The notes under the pieces are model-generated. The model ran no database searches. It had not been told where the DNA came from and worked only from the letters and a program-made list of their open reading frames with translations. The translations under genes were made by a program, and so were the position numbers. A stretch of 14,248 bases of DNA from Bacillota bacterium. GTDB lineage: Bacteria; Bacillota; Desulfotomaculia; Desulfotomaculales; JAJYZD01. This document shows, in pieces, positions 1 through 6,552 of the stretch. Position 1 is the stretch's first letter; every line of letters starts with the position of its first letter. Location: positions 1 to 14,248 of the forward strand of contig JAJYZD010000075.1 in the NCBI GenBank assembly GCA_021800315.1, given 5' to 3'.

Positions 1-163
1 CGGGCCAGGGCCAGGCGCCGGGCGTCGTACATGAGTTCGGTATACTCCACCAGTTCACCCCGGGCCAGGCCGCGCAGGGCGGTGGCCAGCCCGCCGGTGA
101 CGCCCATGCTGAAAACGCTGTTACCCAACACGAGGCCCAGTGGCTCGTATCCCTTGTCAACAA
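1..163 (-). CDS. Partial YbjQ/DUF74-like (heavy-metal-binding domain) protein, 5' end lost at the mobile element
   Basis: The minus strand is open from about 163 to the window edge and reads GYEPLGLVLGNSVFSMG, then a GGLATALRGLARGELVEYTE segment and LMYDARRLALA. The GLV-G-NSV strand followed by a helix with Y-x-x-L-x-x-x-AR-x-x-AL resembles the YbjQ/DUF74 (PF01906) fold, a small pentameric family of unknown function often labelled heavy-metal-binding. The first in-frame ATG lies inside the conserved region, so the natural start is missing: upstream the frame runs into the right end of the IsrB element. Either the element cut off the 5' end or the gene used another start. The 3' part is outside the window. 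The family call comes from motif memory and is tentative. Confidence 0.45.
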   Translation of the reverse strand, partial: MLTRDTSHWASCWVTAFSAWASPAGWPPPCAAWPGVNWWSIPNSCTTPGAWPWP

Positions 164-223
164 AGGAATCGCGCGGAATCCCCTGGCTTCAGACGTGGGG
201 AGGAGGCGCGCAAAACTACTCGA

Positions 224-1288
224 CTACTGCAGTCGTTGCGAAAGAACATCCCCAGAACGGGCCAGAAGACGAACTTTAGACGGGGTAAATTGACTTATCC
301 GCTTACCGTTGGCATCCATTACACCTACCATATTGGTATCTATTGTAGGCAACCCACATACCCAACCTTTATACGTCTTTCCCGCTTTGCTTGCGACAAC
401 AAAATCGCCCTTGCGGAAGATGCCGTTGTTGCACGTGCCGCCAAACTTCGGTCGAATGCCGCCTTTCTGAAAATGCTGCCGGTGCAGACTCCTCCTTGCG
501 AATTCGGGACGACGGTATACCCAAAACGGAGCATTGTCTGGCTCACAACCGGCAAGTCCGACCAACATTGCCACTGCATCGTTGGCATGGGATTCCGGAG
601 CAAGTTTCGACTTGGATGAACACTTCTTCAGACCGGCAGCTTGTCGCCATAGCTTTGTCTGCCAGCCTTCGACCAGAACAAGAATGCCTAATTTGCGAAG
701 CTCTGCATAATATACGGTCTTCCCAATTTCCACAGTGGAGAAATACTTTCCGTATCGCTTGTTATAGTGGTCGAATCTTACGTCCTCCACGATAAAATGG
801 GTAACAGGAAAAAGCCTGCAAAGCTCCTTGACTATCGCCAACCTAAACTGAACCTTCGCTAACTGGGATGGAGCGATCCAATCAGGACCTTGGCTTCTTG
901 GGCGACAAGGACGACGCCTCGTATTGCGAAATCGTCTTGCCCTGCGAAGGTTCTTTCGTGACTCCATTTTCTCGTGAACCTTGCTGGGTAACACCGCCAT
1001 CATCCGAAGTTGAACATACTTACAACCTAACGCAAAACCGTCGAACTTTGAACCAGGGTCATTTGCCAAGATGAAAGACTGATTCGCATTGTAACCAGAA
1101 TTCACTTCGATGAGAAGCTGTAAATAGAATAAGCCTAATTTACTCCACCTTGGAACTGCATTATTTTGTTCCAGTAACTTCCGGGCTTTCGATGGCTTGC
1201 AAGGCATCAGTGGCTTGCCGTCTTTCGAGACAACGGGTATCCGGTCGCTGAAATGTAGTGCGGTTGCTAATTTGACTGCCTTTTCCAT
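224..1288 (-). CDS. isrB: IsrB: HNH-less IscB-family RNA-guided nickase-like protein
   Basis: This 354-residue protein has the IscB/IsrB layout. An N-terminal PLMP domain carries GKPLMP at residues 24-29. RuvC-I is NDPGSKFDG with Asp77. An arginine-rich bridge helix (RKNLRRARRFRNTRRR) starts at residue 111. RuvC-II is FIVEDV with Glu168, and RuvC-III is SHANDAVA with His234 and Asp237. A C-terminal beta-barrel-like part (KGDFVVASKAGKTYKGWV) starts near residue 293. Only 66 residues separate RuvC-II from RuvC-III and they contain no HNH motif, so this is IsrB and not IscB. Characterised IsrB proteins use a long omega RNA to nick the non-target DNA strand. All RuvC acidic residues are present, so activity is plausible. 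The ATG at 1288 has an AGGGGGT ribosome site a few bases upstream. The structured region upstream supports the call. Confidence 0.85.
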   Translation of the reverse strand: MEKAVKLATALHFSDRIPVVSKDGKPLMPCKPSKARKLLEQNNAVPRWSKLGLFYLQLLIEVNSGYNANQSFILANDPGSKFDGFALGCKYVQLRMMAVLPSKVHEKMESRKNLRRARRFRNTRRRPCRPRSQGPDWIAPSQLAKVQFRLAIVKELCRLFPVTHFIVEDVRFDHYNKRYGKYFSTVEIGKTVYYAELRKLGILVLVEGWQTKLWRQAAGLKKCSSKSKLAPESHANDAVAMLVGLAGCEPDNAPFWVYRRPEFARRSLHRQHFQKGGIRPKFGGTCNNGIFRKGDFVVASKAGKTYKGWVCGLPTIDTNMVGVMDANGKRISQFTPSKVRLLARSGDVLSQRLQ

Positions 1289-1592
1289 GAGGACCCCCTT
1301 TCGGAGGAGCCGATTACGGCCCCAACCGGTTGGTGTCGCTTCGACGTGCCCGGAGAAACTTCCCCACGATTGCCGACCGTAGGGTGTATTGTTCTGGCAT
1401 TGAGCGGTTCTGCCGCAGTTATCCGGGATTAGCGAAACGTCCCGGACTGCTTATCAGCCTCTCCGGCGCGGCTGCTCCTTGCGGAGCCGTCATAGTCATT
1501 GTTCGCTGGGAGTACCGCCCTCCCACCCTTCGGCGCTAAATGCAAAGACTTGCGGTGTTTCCACTACAAGCCCCCGCCTTTAGGCGTGGGGT
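1289..1592 (-). ncRNA. Candidate omega RNA scaffold for IsrB
   Basis: This stretch between the element's upstream end and the isrB start has no convincing ORF but is dense in hairpins on the minus strand. They include the end hairpin (1571-1591), GGGAG/CTCCC, GCTCC-GCAA-GGAGC, a long stem with TCCGGGA and TCCCGGA, GCGG/CCGC, and the self-complementary CCAACCGGTTGG next to the gene. IscB and IsrB omega RNAs are encoded directly 5' of the nuclease gene and begin with a guide taken from DNA outside the element. Position, length (about 300 bases) and structure all fit. The guide would be the 15-20 minus-strand bases just beyond about 1592-1600. Covariance with a known omega RNA model was not tested. 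Confidence 0.6.
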
Positions 1593-1719
1593 TCATGACG
1601 AGAACCTCGTTCTCAATTAGATTATCGAGCTTTAGTTGATACCGTTCTAAAACGTCCAACCGCATGTAAATCTTATCAAAATGCTCCAGTACCAACTCTT
1701 GAAATCTATCATTATCCAT
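1564..1719 (-). CDS. Small host ORF truncated by the IsrB element
   Basis: The 51-residue reading frame starts MDNDRFQELVLEHFDKIY and continues as an amphipathic, coiled-coil-like helix (RLDVLERYQLKLDNLIENE). It resembles short Firmicute proteins of the FQ-x-LVL-E-x-L type that run to 60-130 residues and have no known function. The ATG at 1719 is preceded by AAAGGGGTG at good spacing. The last ten or so codons (MNPTPKGGGL) lie inside the hairpin end of the mobile element, so the natural C-terminus has been replaced and the stop belongs to the element. A good sigma-A promoter lies 34 bases upstream of the start. The product is probably non-functional; it may be only a leader transcribed into the omega RNA. 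Confidence 0.55.
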   Translation of the reverse strand: MDNDRFQELVLEHFDKIYMRLDVLERYQLKLDNLIENEVLVMNPTPKGGGL

Positions 1720-1752
1720 CACTTTCACCCCTTTTCCAAATCCGGCAGAACC

Positions 1753-1780
1753 ATTGTATGCCAAAAAACGGCTGAGTCAA
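1753..1780 (-). promoter_or_regulatory. Sigma-A promoter reading into the truncated ORF and the IsrB element
   Basis: On the minus strand TTGACT (1775-1780) is followed after 16 bases by TACAAT (1753-1758), five of six matches to each sigma-A hexamer. Transcription would start near 1746, cross the truncated ORF and continue through the omega RNA region and isrB, since no terminator is visible between them. Confidence 0.6.
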
Positions 1781-2054
1781 GCCTTGCAGCACTCGTGATT
1801 TACTCATATATTGTCAGTCATTGTCGGGCAAACGGGGGATGACCGTTGGTCCTGGGAAGATAAACAGTATCGACGCGACTGCCGCGAAGGGGGGTGCAGG
1901 GGGAAGGCGACCGCCGCATTCGGCGACGACCGAAACCAGGCCCAGGGCCCCGGGTCGGCATCCAGGCAGGAATCCTCTGCGTTGGCCTAGAAATACTTCT
2001 GCGGCATCGGCCGGCCCTGCGATAAATCAGCCGGCCGCGAAGGGGGATGGTTTC
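1781..2054. other. Gap before the DUF169 gene; no gene supported
   Basis: The plus frame of the DUF169 gene stays open back to an ATG at 1821, but the 78 residues it adds are Arg/Pro/Gly-rich and low in complexity, and they precede a well-placed ribosome-binding site. I read this stretch as a non-coding leader. I see no clear sigma-A promoter, RNA gene or repeat in it. Confidence 0.4.
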
Positions 2055-2834
2055 GTGGATACCAAGGAAGCCGCCGCGCAACTTAACCGCTATCTTCTTC
2101 CCGGTTCGTTTCCCCTGGGCATCAAGATCCTGGAGGGCAGGGAGGGTGTACCCAGGTCCGCCAAAACCCCGGTGCACAACTTCAAGAAGAAGATGGCCGT
2201 CTGCCAGTTGGTCACCATGGCCAGACGCTACGGCTGGACGGCGGCGTTCGGCCGGGATGAACAAAAATGCGCCCTGGCATCCCTTATTTTCGGGTTTGAC
2301 CGCCCCGGCCCCTTTTACCTGGAGGGGCACCTGGCCGAACATACCTACGTGTCGTCGAGCGAGGCGGGAGTACGCTCGGAGCAGGCCATCGCCCGCCTGA
2401 CCTTCAACCGGGACCGGTGGGTGGTCATGGGCCCCCTGGACCGGCTCGAATTCGAACCGGACGTCGTCCTGGTTTACGGCCATCCAGCCCAGATGATGCG
2501 ACTCATCCAGGCCGACCTCTACGAAGCGGGCGGAGCCTTCACCACGGCGATGTCGGGGCGGGGCGCCTGCGCGGAGGAAATCGCGGCCCCGTTTTTGAGC
2601 GGTAAGTGCCAGTTGGCCATGCCCTGCACGGGAGAGAGGGTCTTCGGCCAGACCCAGGATTTCGAGATGGCTTTCGGTATCCCGGCCGGGCGGCTGGACG
2701 CGGTTCTTACCGGACTTGGCGAGACGCACCGCAAGGGGGTAAGATACCCGGTAACATCCACTCTGAACTACGACGCCGTCTTTCCGGCCGCCTACGGCCA
2801 GGTGGAGAGGGAGTTCGGGGGCGAAGGCACCTGA
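2055..2834 (+). CDS. DUF169 family protein
   Basis: The 259-residue protein matches the DUF169 (COG2043) pattern: a PLGIK strand near residue 20, VCQLVTMARRYGW with Cys50, KCALASLIFGF with Cys72, then MSGRGACAEEIA with Cys172 and KCQLAMPCTGERVFG with Cys185 and Cys191. The conserved cysteines suggest a metal or Fe-S site, but no function is established for the family, which is common in anaerobes. I chose the GTG at 2055 because AAGGGGGA lies seven bases upstream and the conserved region begins soon after; an ATG at 1821 would add an unlikely basic tail. The nitroreductase begins 51 bases downstream on the same strand, so the two may be co-transcribed. Confidence 0.8.
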   Translation: MDTKEAAAQLNRYLLPGSFPLGIKILEGREGVPRSAKTPVHNFKKKMAVCQLVTMARRYGWTAAFGRDEQKCALASLIFGFDRPGPFYLEGHLAEHTYVSSSEAGVRSEQAIARLTFNRDRWVVMGPLDRLEFEPDVVLVYGHPAQMMRLIQADLYEAGGAFTTAMSGRGACAEEIAAPFLSGKCQLAMPCTGERVFGQTQDFEMAFGIPAGRLDAVLTGLGETHRKGVRYPVTSTLNYDAVFPAAYGQVEREFGGEGT

Positions 2835-2885
2835 GGGGCCGGCAGGCCAGGGGAGAATACAACATTCATTGGGGAGGAAAATCGA

Positions 2886-3413
2886 ATGGATGTCTACGAA
2901 GCGATAGCGGCACGGCGCAGCATCCGCCGCTACAAACCCGATCCGGTTGGGGAGGAGCAGGTAACCCGGGTGCTGGACGCCGCGAGGCTGGCACCATCCT
3001 GGAAAAACCTGCAATGTTGGCGTTTCATCGTGGTGCGGAGTGAAACCGGCAAGACCGGCATCCTCTCCGGTTTCGACGACAGCAACCCGGGCAAGAAGGC
3101 CATAACGGCCGCGCCGGTAATGATTGTCCTTTGCGTCGACCCGCAGGCCTCCGGAAAGATGGGGGACAAGGAGTACTACCTGGTCGACGCAGGGATCGCC
3201 ATGGAAAATCTTATGCTGGCGGCCAGGGCGGAGGGTCTCGGCACGTGCTGGCTGGGGGAGTTCAACGAGGCCCCGGTCAAGGAGTCCCTCGGTATACCGG
3301 ACAACTGGCGGATTGTCGGGATGACGCCGCTGGGCTATCCGGACCAGGACCCCAAGCCCCGTCCCCGGAAGACCATGGAGGAAATCGTGTTCGCCGAAAG
3401 ATGGCCGGATTGA
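2886..3413 (+). CDS. Nitroreductase family FMN-dependent oxidoreductase
   Basis: This 175-residue protein has the nitroreductase fold signatures. At the N-terminus ARRSIRRYKPDPV (residues 9-21) holds the FMN-phosphate-binding arginines, and APSWKNLQCWRF matches the usual APS-x-N-x-QPW-x-F flavin segment, with Cys in place of Pro. GIAMENLMLAARAEGLGTCW is the typical dimer-interface helix and loop, and MTPLGYP with PRPRKTMEEIV closes the protein. It is a short, single-domain member (families run 165-220 residues). Substrates in this family range from nitro compounds to quinones and flavins and cannot be told from sequence. The start has GGGGAGGAAAA upstream. A strong hairpin follows the gene. 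Confidence 0.88.
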   Translation: MDVYEAIAARRSIRRYKPDPVGEEQVTRVLDAARLAPSWKNLQCWRFIVVRSETGKTGILSGFDDSNPGKKAITAAPVMIVLCVDPQASGKMGDKEYYLVDAGIAMENLMLAARAEGLGTCWLGEFNEAPVKESLGIPDNWRIVGMTPLGYPDQDPKPRPRKTMEEIVFAERWPD

Positions 3414-3424
3414 CGGCCGCCGGA

Positions 3425-3470
3425 CTTATGGACCCGGTGCCCGCGTAGCGGACGGCGCCGGGTCCATAAG
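3425..3470 (+). terminator. Strong hairpin after the nitroreductase gene, without a T-tract
   Basis: Arms 3425-3441 (CTTATGGACCCGGTGCC) and 3454-3470 (GGCGCCGGGTCCATAAG) pair over 17 positions with one G-T wobble and a 12-base loop. It sits 12 bases after the stop codon. No run of T follows on either strand, so it may be a transcript-end stabiliser and not a classical intrinsic terminator. Confidence 0.5.
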
Positions 3471-3577
3471 GCATGGAGGAGGCGGGCCTGTGCATCTCCG
3501 GCGCCCGGTTGCCCCTAGAACCAAGTGCGGTATCTGGCGCCCCGGCCGCCGGGGAGAGGGATGGGGGCCGTTATTTT

Positions 3578-3605
3578 AGTTGACATAATATACATTATGG
3601 GAACT
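3578..3605 (-). other. dif: Chromosome dimer resolution site (dif), XerC/XerD target
   Basis: Read on the minus strand, the site is an 11-base arm AGTTCCCATAA, a central TGTATA and an 11-base arm TTATGTCAACT. The inner 17 bases, CATAATGTATATTATGT, are identical to the core of Escherichia coli dif, and each of the E. coli and Bacillus subtilis 28-mers, as I recall them, matches at 23 of 28 positions. The site lies in a non-coding gap where left-hand genes read rightward and right-hand genes read leftward, the arrangement expected at a terminus. XerC/XerD (CodV/RipX) would bind the two arms. A phage or mobile element using host Xer could carry a similar site, but no integrase lies nearby. Confidence 0.85.
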
Positions 3606-3630
3606 TACGGGGAGGTGGGGAAGGCGGGTC

Positions 3631-3655
3631 AAAAAAGATCAAGGGCGCCGCACCC
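3631..3655 (-). terminator. Intrinsic terminator of the GGDEF gene
   Basis: On the minus strand GGGTG and CGCCC (one G-T pair) form a short stem around CGG, followed by TTGATC and six T. It begins ten bases after the stop codon of the diguanylate cyclase gene. Confidence 0.55.
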
Positions 3656-3664
3656 GGAGCCATC

Positions 3665-4669
3665 TCAGAAATCGTGGTATCCTTCGTTCCTGAGTCGCCA
3701 CAATGATTTGCTAACCACCGCGAAGATGTGTTCCCTGTTGGTTTCCTTCTCGCGGTACATGTTGGCGTCCGCTTCCCGCAGCACATCGTATAGACTCTTA
3801 AAGATGTTTTCGGTAGTGGCGAAACCGACCGAATAGCACACCGGCAACGGTTCGTCCAGGCTCTCCAGTGCCATCCGGCGCAGGACGCCCGCTTTTTCCC
3901 CGGCCACCTCACGGTTGGACCCGGGCATCAGCACCGCGAACTCGTCCCCGCCCAGGCGCGCGATAATGTCTTCGTTGCGGAAGTTGCCCTTGATGATCGA
4001 TACGGCCTTCTGGATAAATATGTCTCCTTTGGAGTGACCAAGGATGTCGTTGACCAGTTTCAGTCCGTCTATGTCCAAAAGGAATATGCTTACCGGATAG
4101 TACTCCCGGTTGCCTTCAATCCTACCCAGGGCCCTCTCGAAATAGAGCCGGTTATACAGGTCGGTGAAGGGATCACGCTCGTTCCTGAGGCGCAACTGGT
4201 TGTTCATGGCGATCAGACGCCGGTGCCTGAGTTTCAGCCTCTCCTGGGATTGCACCCTCTTCGATACATCCCTGGCCACGTTCAGAATGATCCGTTCATC
4301 GCTGTACTTGATGACGCTGGCGCTGACCTCCACCGTTATTTCCTTTCCGCTCCTTCCCGCGTAGCTCGTGGTGAACACGCACCGCCCGTGCCGCCGTAGC
4401 GCCGCCATAATGTGCCTGGTCCTGACGGCGTTGTGGTCCACCTGGGCGACTGACATGCCGTACATCTCGTCCGCGCTATACTCCAGGGCCTGACAGGCCG
4501 CCTTGTTTACATAAACCAGGAACCCGTCGATATCATGCACCAGAACGATGTCGGAGACCTCGTCCAGCAGGGTTGCCTTGAGTATCGCGTCCGGCGTCAG
4601 GGCCGGTGGATCCTGGTTTTCACTACGGGTTAGAGAGCCTACCCGTTCGCCGCCCTCCGTCACCGGCAT
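3665..4669 (-). CDS. PAS-GGDEF diguanylate cyclase
   Basis: The 334-residue protein has an N-terminal PAS sensor (about residues 33-135, with IVLVHDIDGFLVYVNKAAC), a short basic coiled-coil linker (138-165) and a GGDEF domain (166-318) starting DPFTDLYNR. The active-site loop is an intact GGDEF (240-244), and RNED (231-234) sits exactly five residues before it, as the product-inhibition I-site does. It should therefore make cyclic di-GMP from two GTP and be feedback-inhibited. No membrane segment is visible, so it is a soluble sensor. The open frame extends up to 4852, but that start has no ribosome site; the ATG at 4669 has AAGGAGG eleven bases upstream. This leaves a leader of about 210 bases from the possible sigma-28 promoter. 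Confidence 0.88.
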   Translation of the reverse strand: MPVTEGGERVGSLTRSENQDPPALTPDAILKATLLDEVSDIVLVHDIDGFLVYVNKAACQALEYSADEMYGMSVAQVDHNAVRTRHIMAALRRHGRCVFTTSYAGRSGKEITVEVSASVIKYSDERIILNVARDVSKRVQSQERLKLRHRRLIAMNNQLRLRNERDPFTDLYNRLYFERALGRIEGNREYYPVSIFLLDIDGLKLVNDILGHSKGDIFIQKAVSIIKGNFRNEDIIARLGGDEFAVLMPGSNREVAGEKAGVLRRMALESLDEPLPVCYSVGFATTENIFKSLYDVLREADANMYREKETNREHIFAVVSKSLWRLRNEGYHDF

Positions 4670-4887
4670 GCTTCTTAAAACCTCCTTGGCCCGATGTCGG
4701 CCTTTTCGACGTCCGGGTAATGCTTTACTCCGCCGGCACGGCCGCGGTCCGGTAAAAAGGTCGCGTTCCCGTGATTTCGACGCCGGGCCCATGGTACCCC
4801 GGTCCTGCCGGAAACATACGGGTTCTGTGTCCCCCGAACAAACGTTCTCCATATAATAGGTAGGATTTCTAATGTTTCCTTCTTACC

Positions 4888-4914
4888 TTATCGACAGGTT
4901 TGCGGAAAGGTTTA
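4888..4914 (-). promoter_or_regulatory. Possible sigma-28/sigma-D (motility) promoter for the GGDEF gene
   Basis: The minus strand has TAAA (4911-4914), exactly 15 bases, then GTCGATAA (4888-4895). The flagellar-sigma consensus is TAAA, N15, GCCGATAA, so only one -10 base differs. The site is about 220 bases upstream of the chosen start, in the non-coding gap 4670-4962, which otherwise holds no gene I can support. Confidence 0.45.
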
Positions 4915-4962
4915 GGACCGGGGACCGGGACTTTTGTCCCATTTTGAAGTGGGCCATACGGT

Positions 4963-5781
4963 TCATACGCCGTTTAGGAGGGTGGGGAATCTTAACTGCC
5001 CGCACCGGCAGGAGACGGAGCCGGGAACCTGCTGCAGGGCATCGAGCAGGATGCCGGCGACAAAGAGGGACTCGCCGTAAAAGATGTCCCGCAGGTCCTC
5101 GTGTTCCCATTCCCTGATCACGCCCTCGGCGTAGTTGACCACCTGGTCGAGGCGGGCGTAACAGGCCCCTATCTCCCGGGCCAGGTAGACCTCCGGACAC
5201 ATGCTCTGCCCTACCACGTCGGCCCCGAGTTGCCCGAGCATCCGGACTTCGGCCCGGCTTTCAAAATGACGGCCGTCCGTGACCGCGTAGACGCCGCGAT
5301 CGAACACCCGCCGGGAACCCGCGGCGGCCTGAACCAGGGACCGGGCCAGCCGGGGACAGACCGGATCACGCATGCTGCTAAGCCACGGCGTGTCCAAGCC
5401 GACATCCTTACGGACGGAAAAATCCAGGTAATCGGATACCACCAGGATGTCGCGCAGGTTCAACAGATGGTTGACGGAGCCGACCCCTCCCTCCGCCAGC
5501 ACTTCCTTCACCCCGGCCCGGCTGAGTACCCAGAACAGCTGCCGGGAGGCGTCCGCCCTGGTCACGCCGCTACGCCAGCCGTGCATGCGCACGGTCAGGA
5601 TCCTGCGCCCGCAGGCGGTGAAAAGGGTGAGCGGAGGACCGGCACCGTAGGGCGTGTCAAATACCAGTCCCTCGGCCAGAACCTCTACGCCCTCCCGGGA
5701 AAGCGCCCGCGGGAAGTCGATGCTGTTGGTGCCTGAACCGCCGATCACGGCGGCATCGGCCTGTGGTATATCCTGCGGCAA
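4963..5781 (-). CDS. Divergent MTAP/PNP-family nucleoside phosphorylase
   Basis: The 272-residue protein belongs to the trimeric MTAP/PNP group. It has GGSG at residues 14-17, FDTPYG (51-56), AEGGVGSVN (106-114), DILVVSDYLDFS (121-132), then YAVTDGRHFESRAEVRML and GADVVGQSMCPEVYLAREIG. Such enzymes split methylthioadenosine or purine nucleosides with phosphate. Key positions differ from MTAP: the phosphate-binding Arg-His-Gly reads Met-His-Gly (76-78), the ribose-binding Met of the GMT-type motif is Gln (GQS), and the purine-selecting Asp appears to be Asn (VVNYAEG), as in 6-oxopurine enzymes. The substrate is therefore open. The TTG start at 5781 has AGGAGGGG at proper spacing; the longer frame would overlap the methyltransferase gene, which ends 13 bases before. 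Confidence 0.78.
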   Translation of the reverse strand: MPQDIPQADAAVIGGSGTNSIDFPRALSREGVEVLAEGLVFDTPYGAGPPLTLFTACGRRILTVRMHGWRSGVTRADASRQLFWVLSRAGVKEVLAEGGVGSVNHLLNLRDILVVSDYLDFSVRKDVGLDTPWLSSMRDPVCPRLARSLVQAAAGSRRVFDRGVYAVTDGRHFESRAEVRMLGQLGADVVGQSMCPEVYLAREIGACYARLDQVVNYAEGVIREWEHEDLRDIFYGESLFVAGILLDALQQVPGSVSCRCGQLRFPTLLNGV

Positions 5782-5794
5782 CTTGGGTCCCCTC

Positions 5795-6541
5795 CTAAGG
5801 CCGCCCGGCCACGTAAAAATGACGCCGGCTGTCCGGACCGGCTGGTTCCAGCGTGAAGGGATGAAACAGGGCCAGGGGCGAAAGGCCGGCCGCCTCCAGG
5901 GCGGCGCCGACCTCCCGCGGGGGAAAGGCTTGTTCGCGATGGGTTTCCGCAAAAAGGACCTTGTCCCCGTCTTGCATGATCCAACCGCGGAGACTGATTT
6001 CCCAGCAGCGCCGCCGGGAATCGTAGCGGGTGCTCCAGGTCAGGCCGTAGTCCGGCGTGGTGAAAACCGTTTCCTGCTCCCCGCCGCCGCATGCGGCCAG
6101 CCACTCCAGCGCGTTCAAGTCGAAGATGAACAATCCGCCGGGCCTGAGGGCCAGACGCACCCTGGCGAAGGTCTGCGCCAACTCCGTCGCATCCGCCAGA
6201 TAGTTCAGCCCGTCGTGGAAGCAGGTTACCAGGTCGACCGGTCCGGGCAGGGTAAACAGGCGCATGTCGGCCTGTTTAAGCACCAGGTCGAGCCCCAGTC
6301 GCCGCGCCTTTTCTCCGGCCCGGGCCAGCATGTCCCGACTGATGTCCACGCCCGTGACGCGGTAGCCCCGCGCCAAGAGCGGCAGCGCCGTATTGCCCGT
6401 CCCGCAGGCGAGATCCGCCACATTGACCGCGTCAACATGAAAGCGGGCCAGAATTTGCTCCACGTAATCGGCCCACCCGTCAAAATCGACTCCCTGGACC
6501 AGGCGGTCGTAAACCTGTGCCAGAGCCGCGTAACAGGTCAT
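5795..6541 (-). CDS. Class I SAM-dependent methyltransferase
   Basis: The 248-residue protein has a Rossmann-type methyltransferase fold. Motif I is VADLACGTGNTAL (about 42-54), followed by the acidic ribose-binding GVDISRDML, an ADMRLF segment, FHDGLNYL and the RLALRPGGLFIFDLN post-core strand. The C-terminal half carries an insert (WEISLRGWIMQDGD) typical of small-molecule methyltransferases of the Methyltransf_25 kind; the substrate is unknown. The gene begins 11 bases after the adk stop and ends 13 bases before the phosphorylase start, so the three are very likely one operon. No clear ribosome site precedes the ATG at 6541, nor the TTG two codons earlier, so translation is probably coupled to adk. 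Its neighbour could recycle the methylthio- or nucleoside by-product of a SAM pathway. Confidence 0.82.
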   Translation of the reverse strand: MTCYAALAQVYDRLVQGVDFDGWADYVEQILARFHVDAVNVADLACGTGNTALPLLARGYRVTGVDISRDMLARAGEKARRLGLDLVLKQADMRLFTLPGPVDLVTCFHDGLNYLADATELAQTFARVRLALRPGGLFIFDLNALEWLAACGGGEQETVFTTPDYGLTWSTRYDSRRRCWEISLRGWIMQDGDKVLFAETHREQAFPPREVGAALEAAGLSPLALFHPFTLEPAGPDSRRHFYVAGRP

Positions 6542-6552
6542 GGTCAAGCTTT

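Larger units (their letters stand above)
165..1598 (-). mobile_element. IS200/IS605-type element carrying only isrB (no transposase)
   Basis: Both ends carry the C-rich/G-rich hairpins typical of IS200/IS605/IS1341 elements. At the upstream end (1571-1591) CCCC and CGCC pair with GGCG and GGGG around a TTTA loop, with one bulged T. At the downstream end (180-200) CCCC and GGGG flank a looser TGGCTTCAGACG segment. The only gene inside is isrB; no TnpA (Y1 transposase) is present, so movement would need TnpA in trans, as is usual for IscB/IsrB elements. Exact borders cannot be fixed by eye. I place them just outside the hairpins with an uncertainty of about 15 bases. The flanking genes on the two sides do not look like halves of one gene. 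Confidence 0.6.

Noticed and set aside
224..1288. TnpB or full IscB identity for the element's gene
   Set aside because: TnpB lacks a PLMP domain and has a zinc ribbon, not seen here; IscB has an HNH domain between RuvC-II and RuvC-III, for which there is no room.
1818..3014. 398-residue open frame on the minus strand
   Set aside because: It overlaps the DUF169 gene and the start of the nitroreductase gene on the other strand; its translation is Arg/Gly/Pro-rich with no motif, as expected of an antisense frame in GC-rich DNA.
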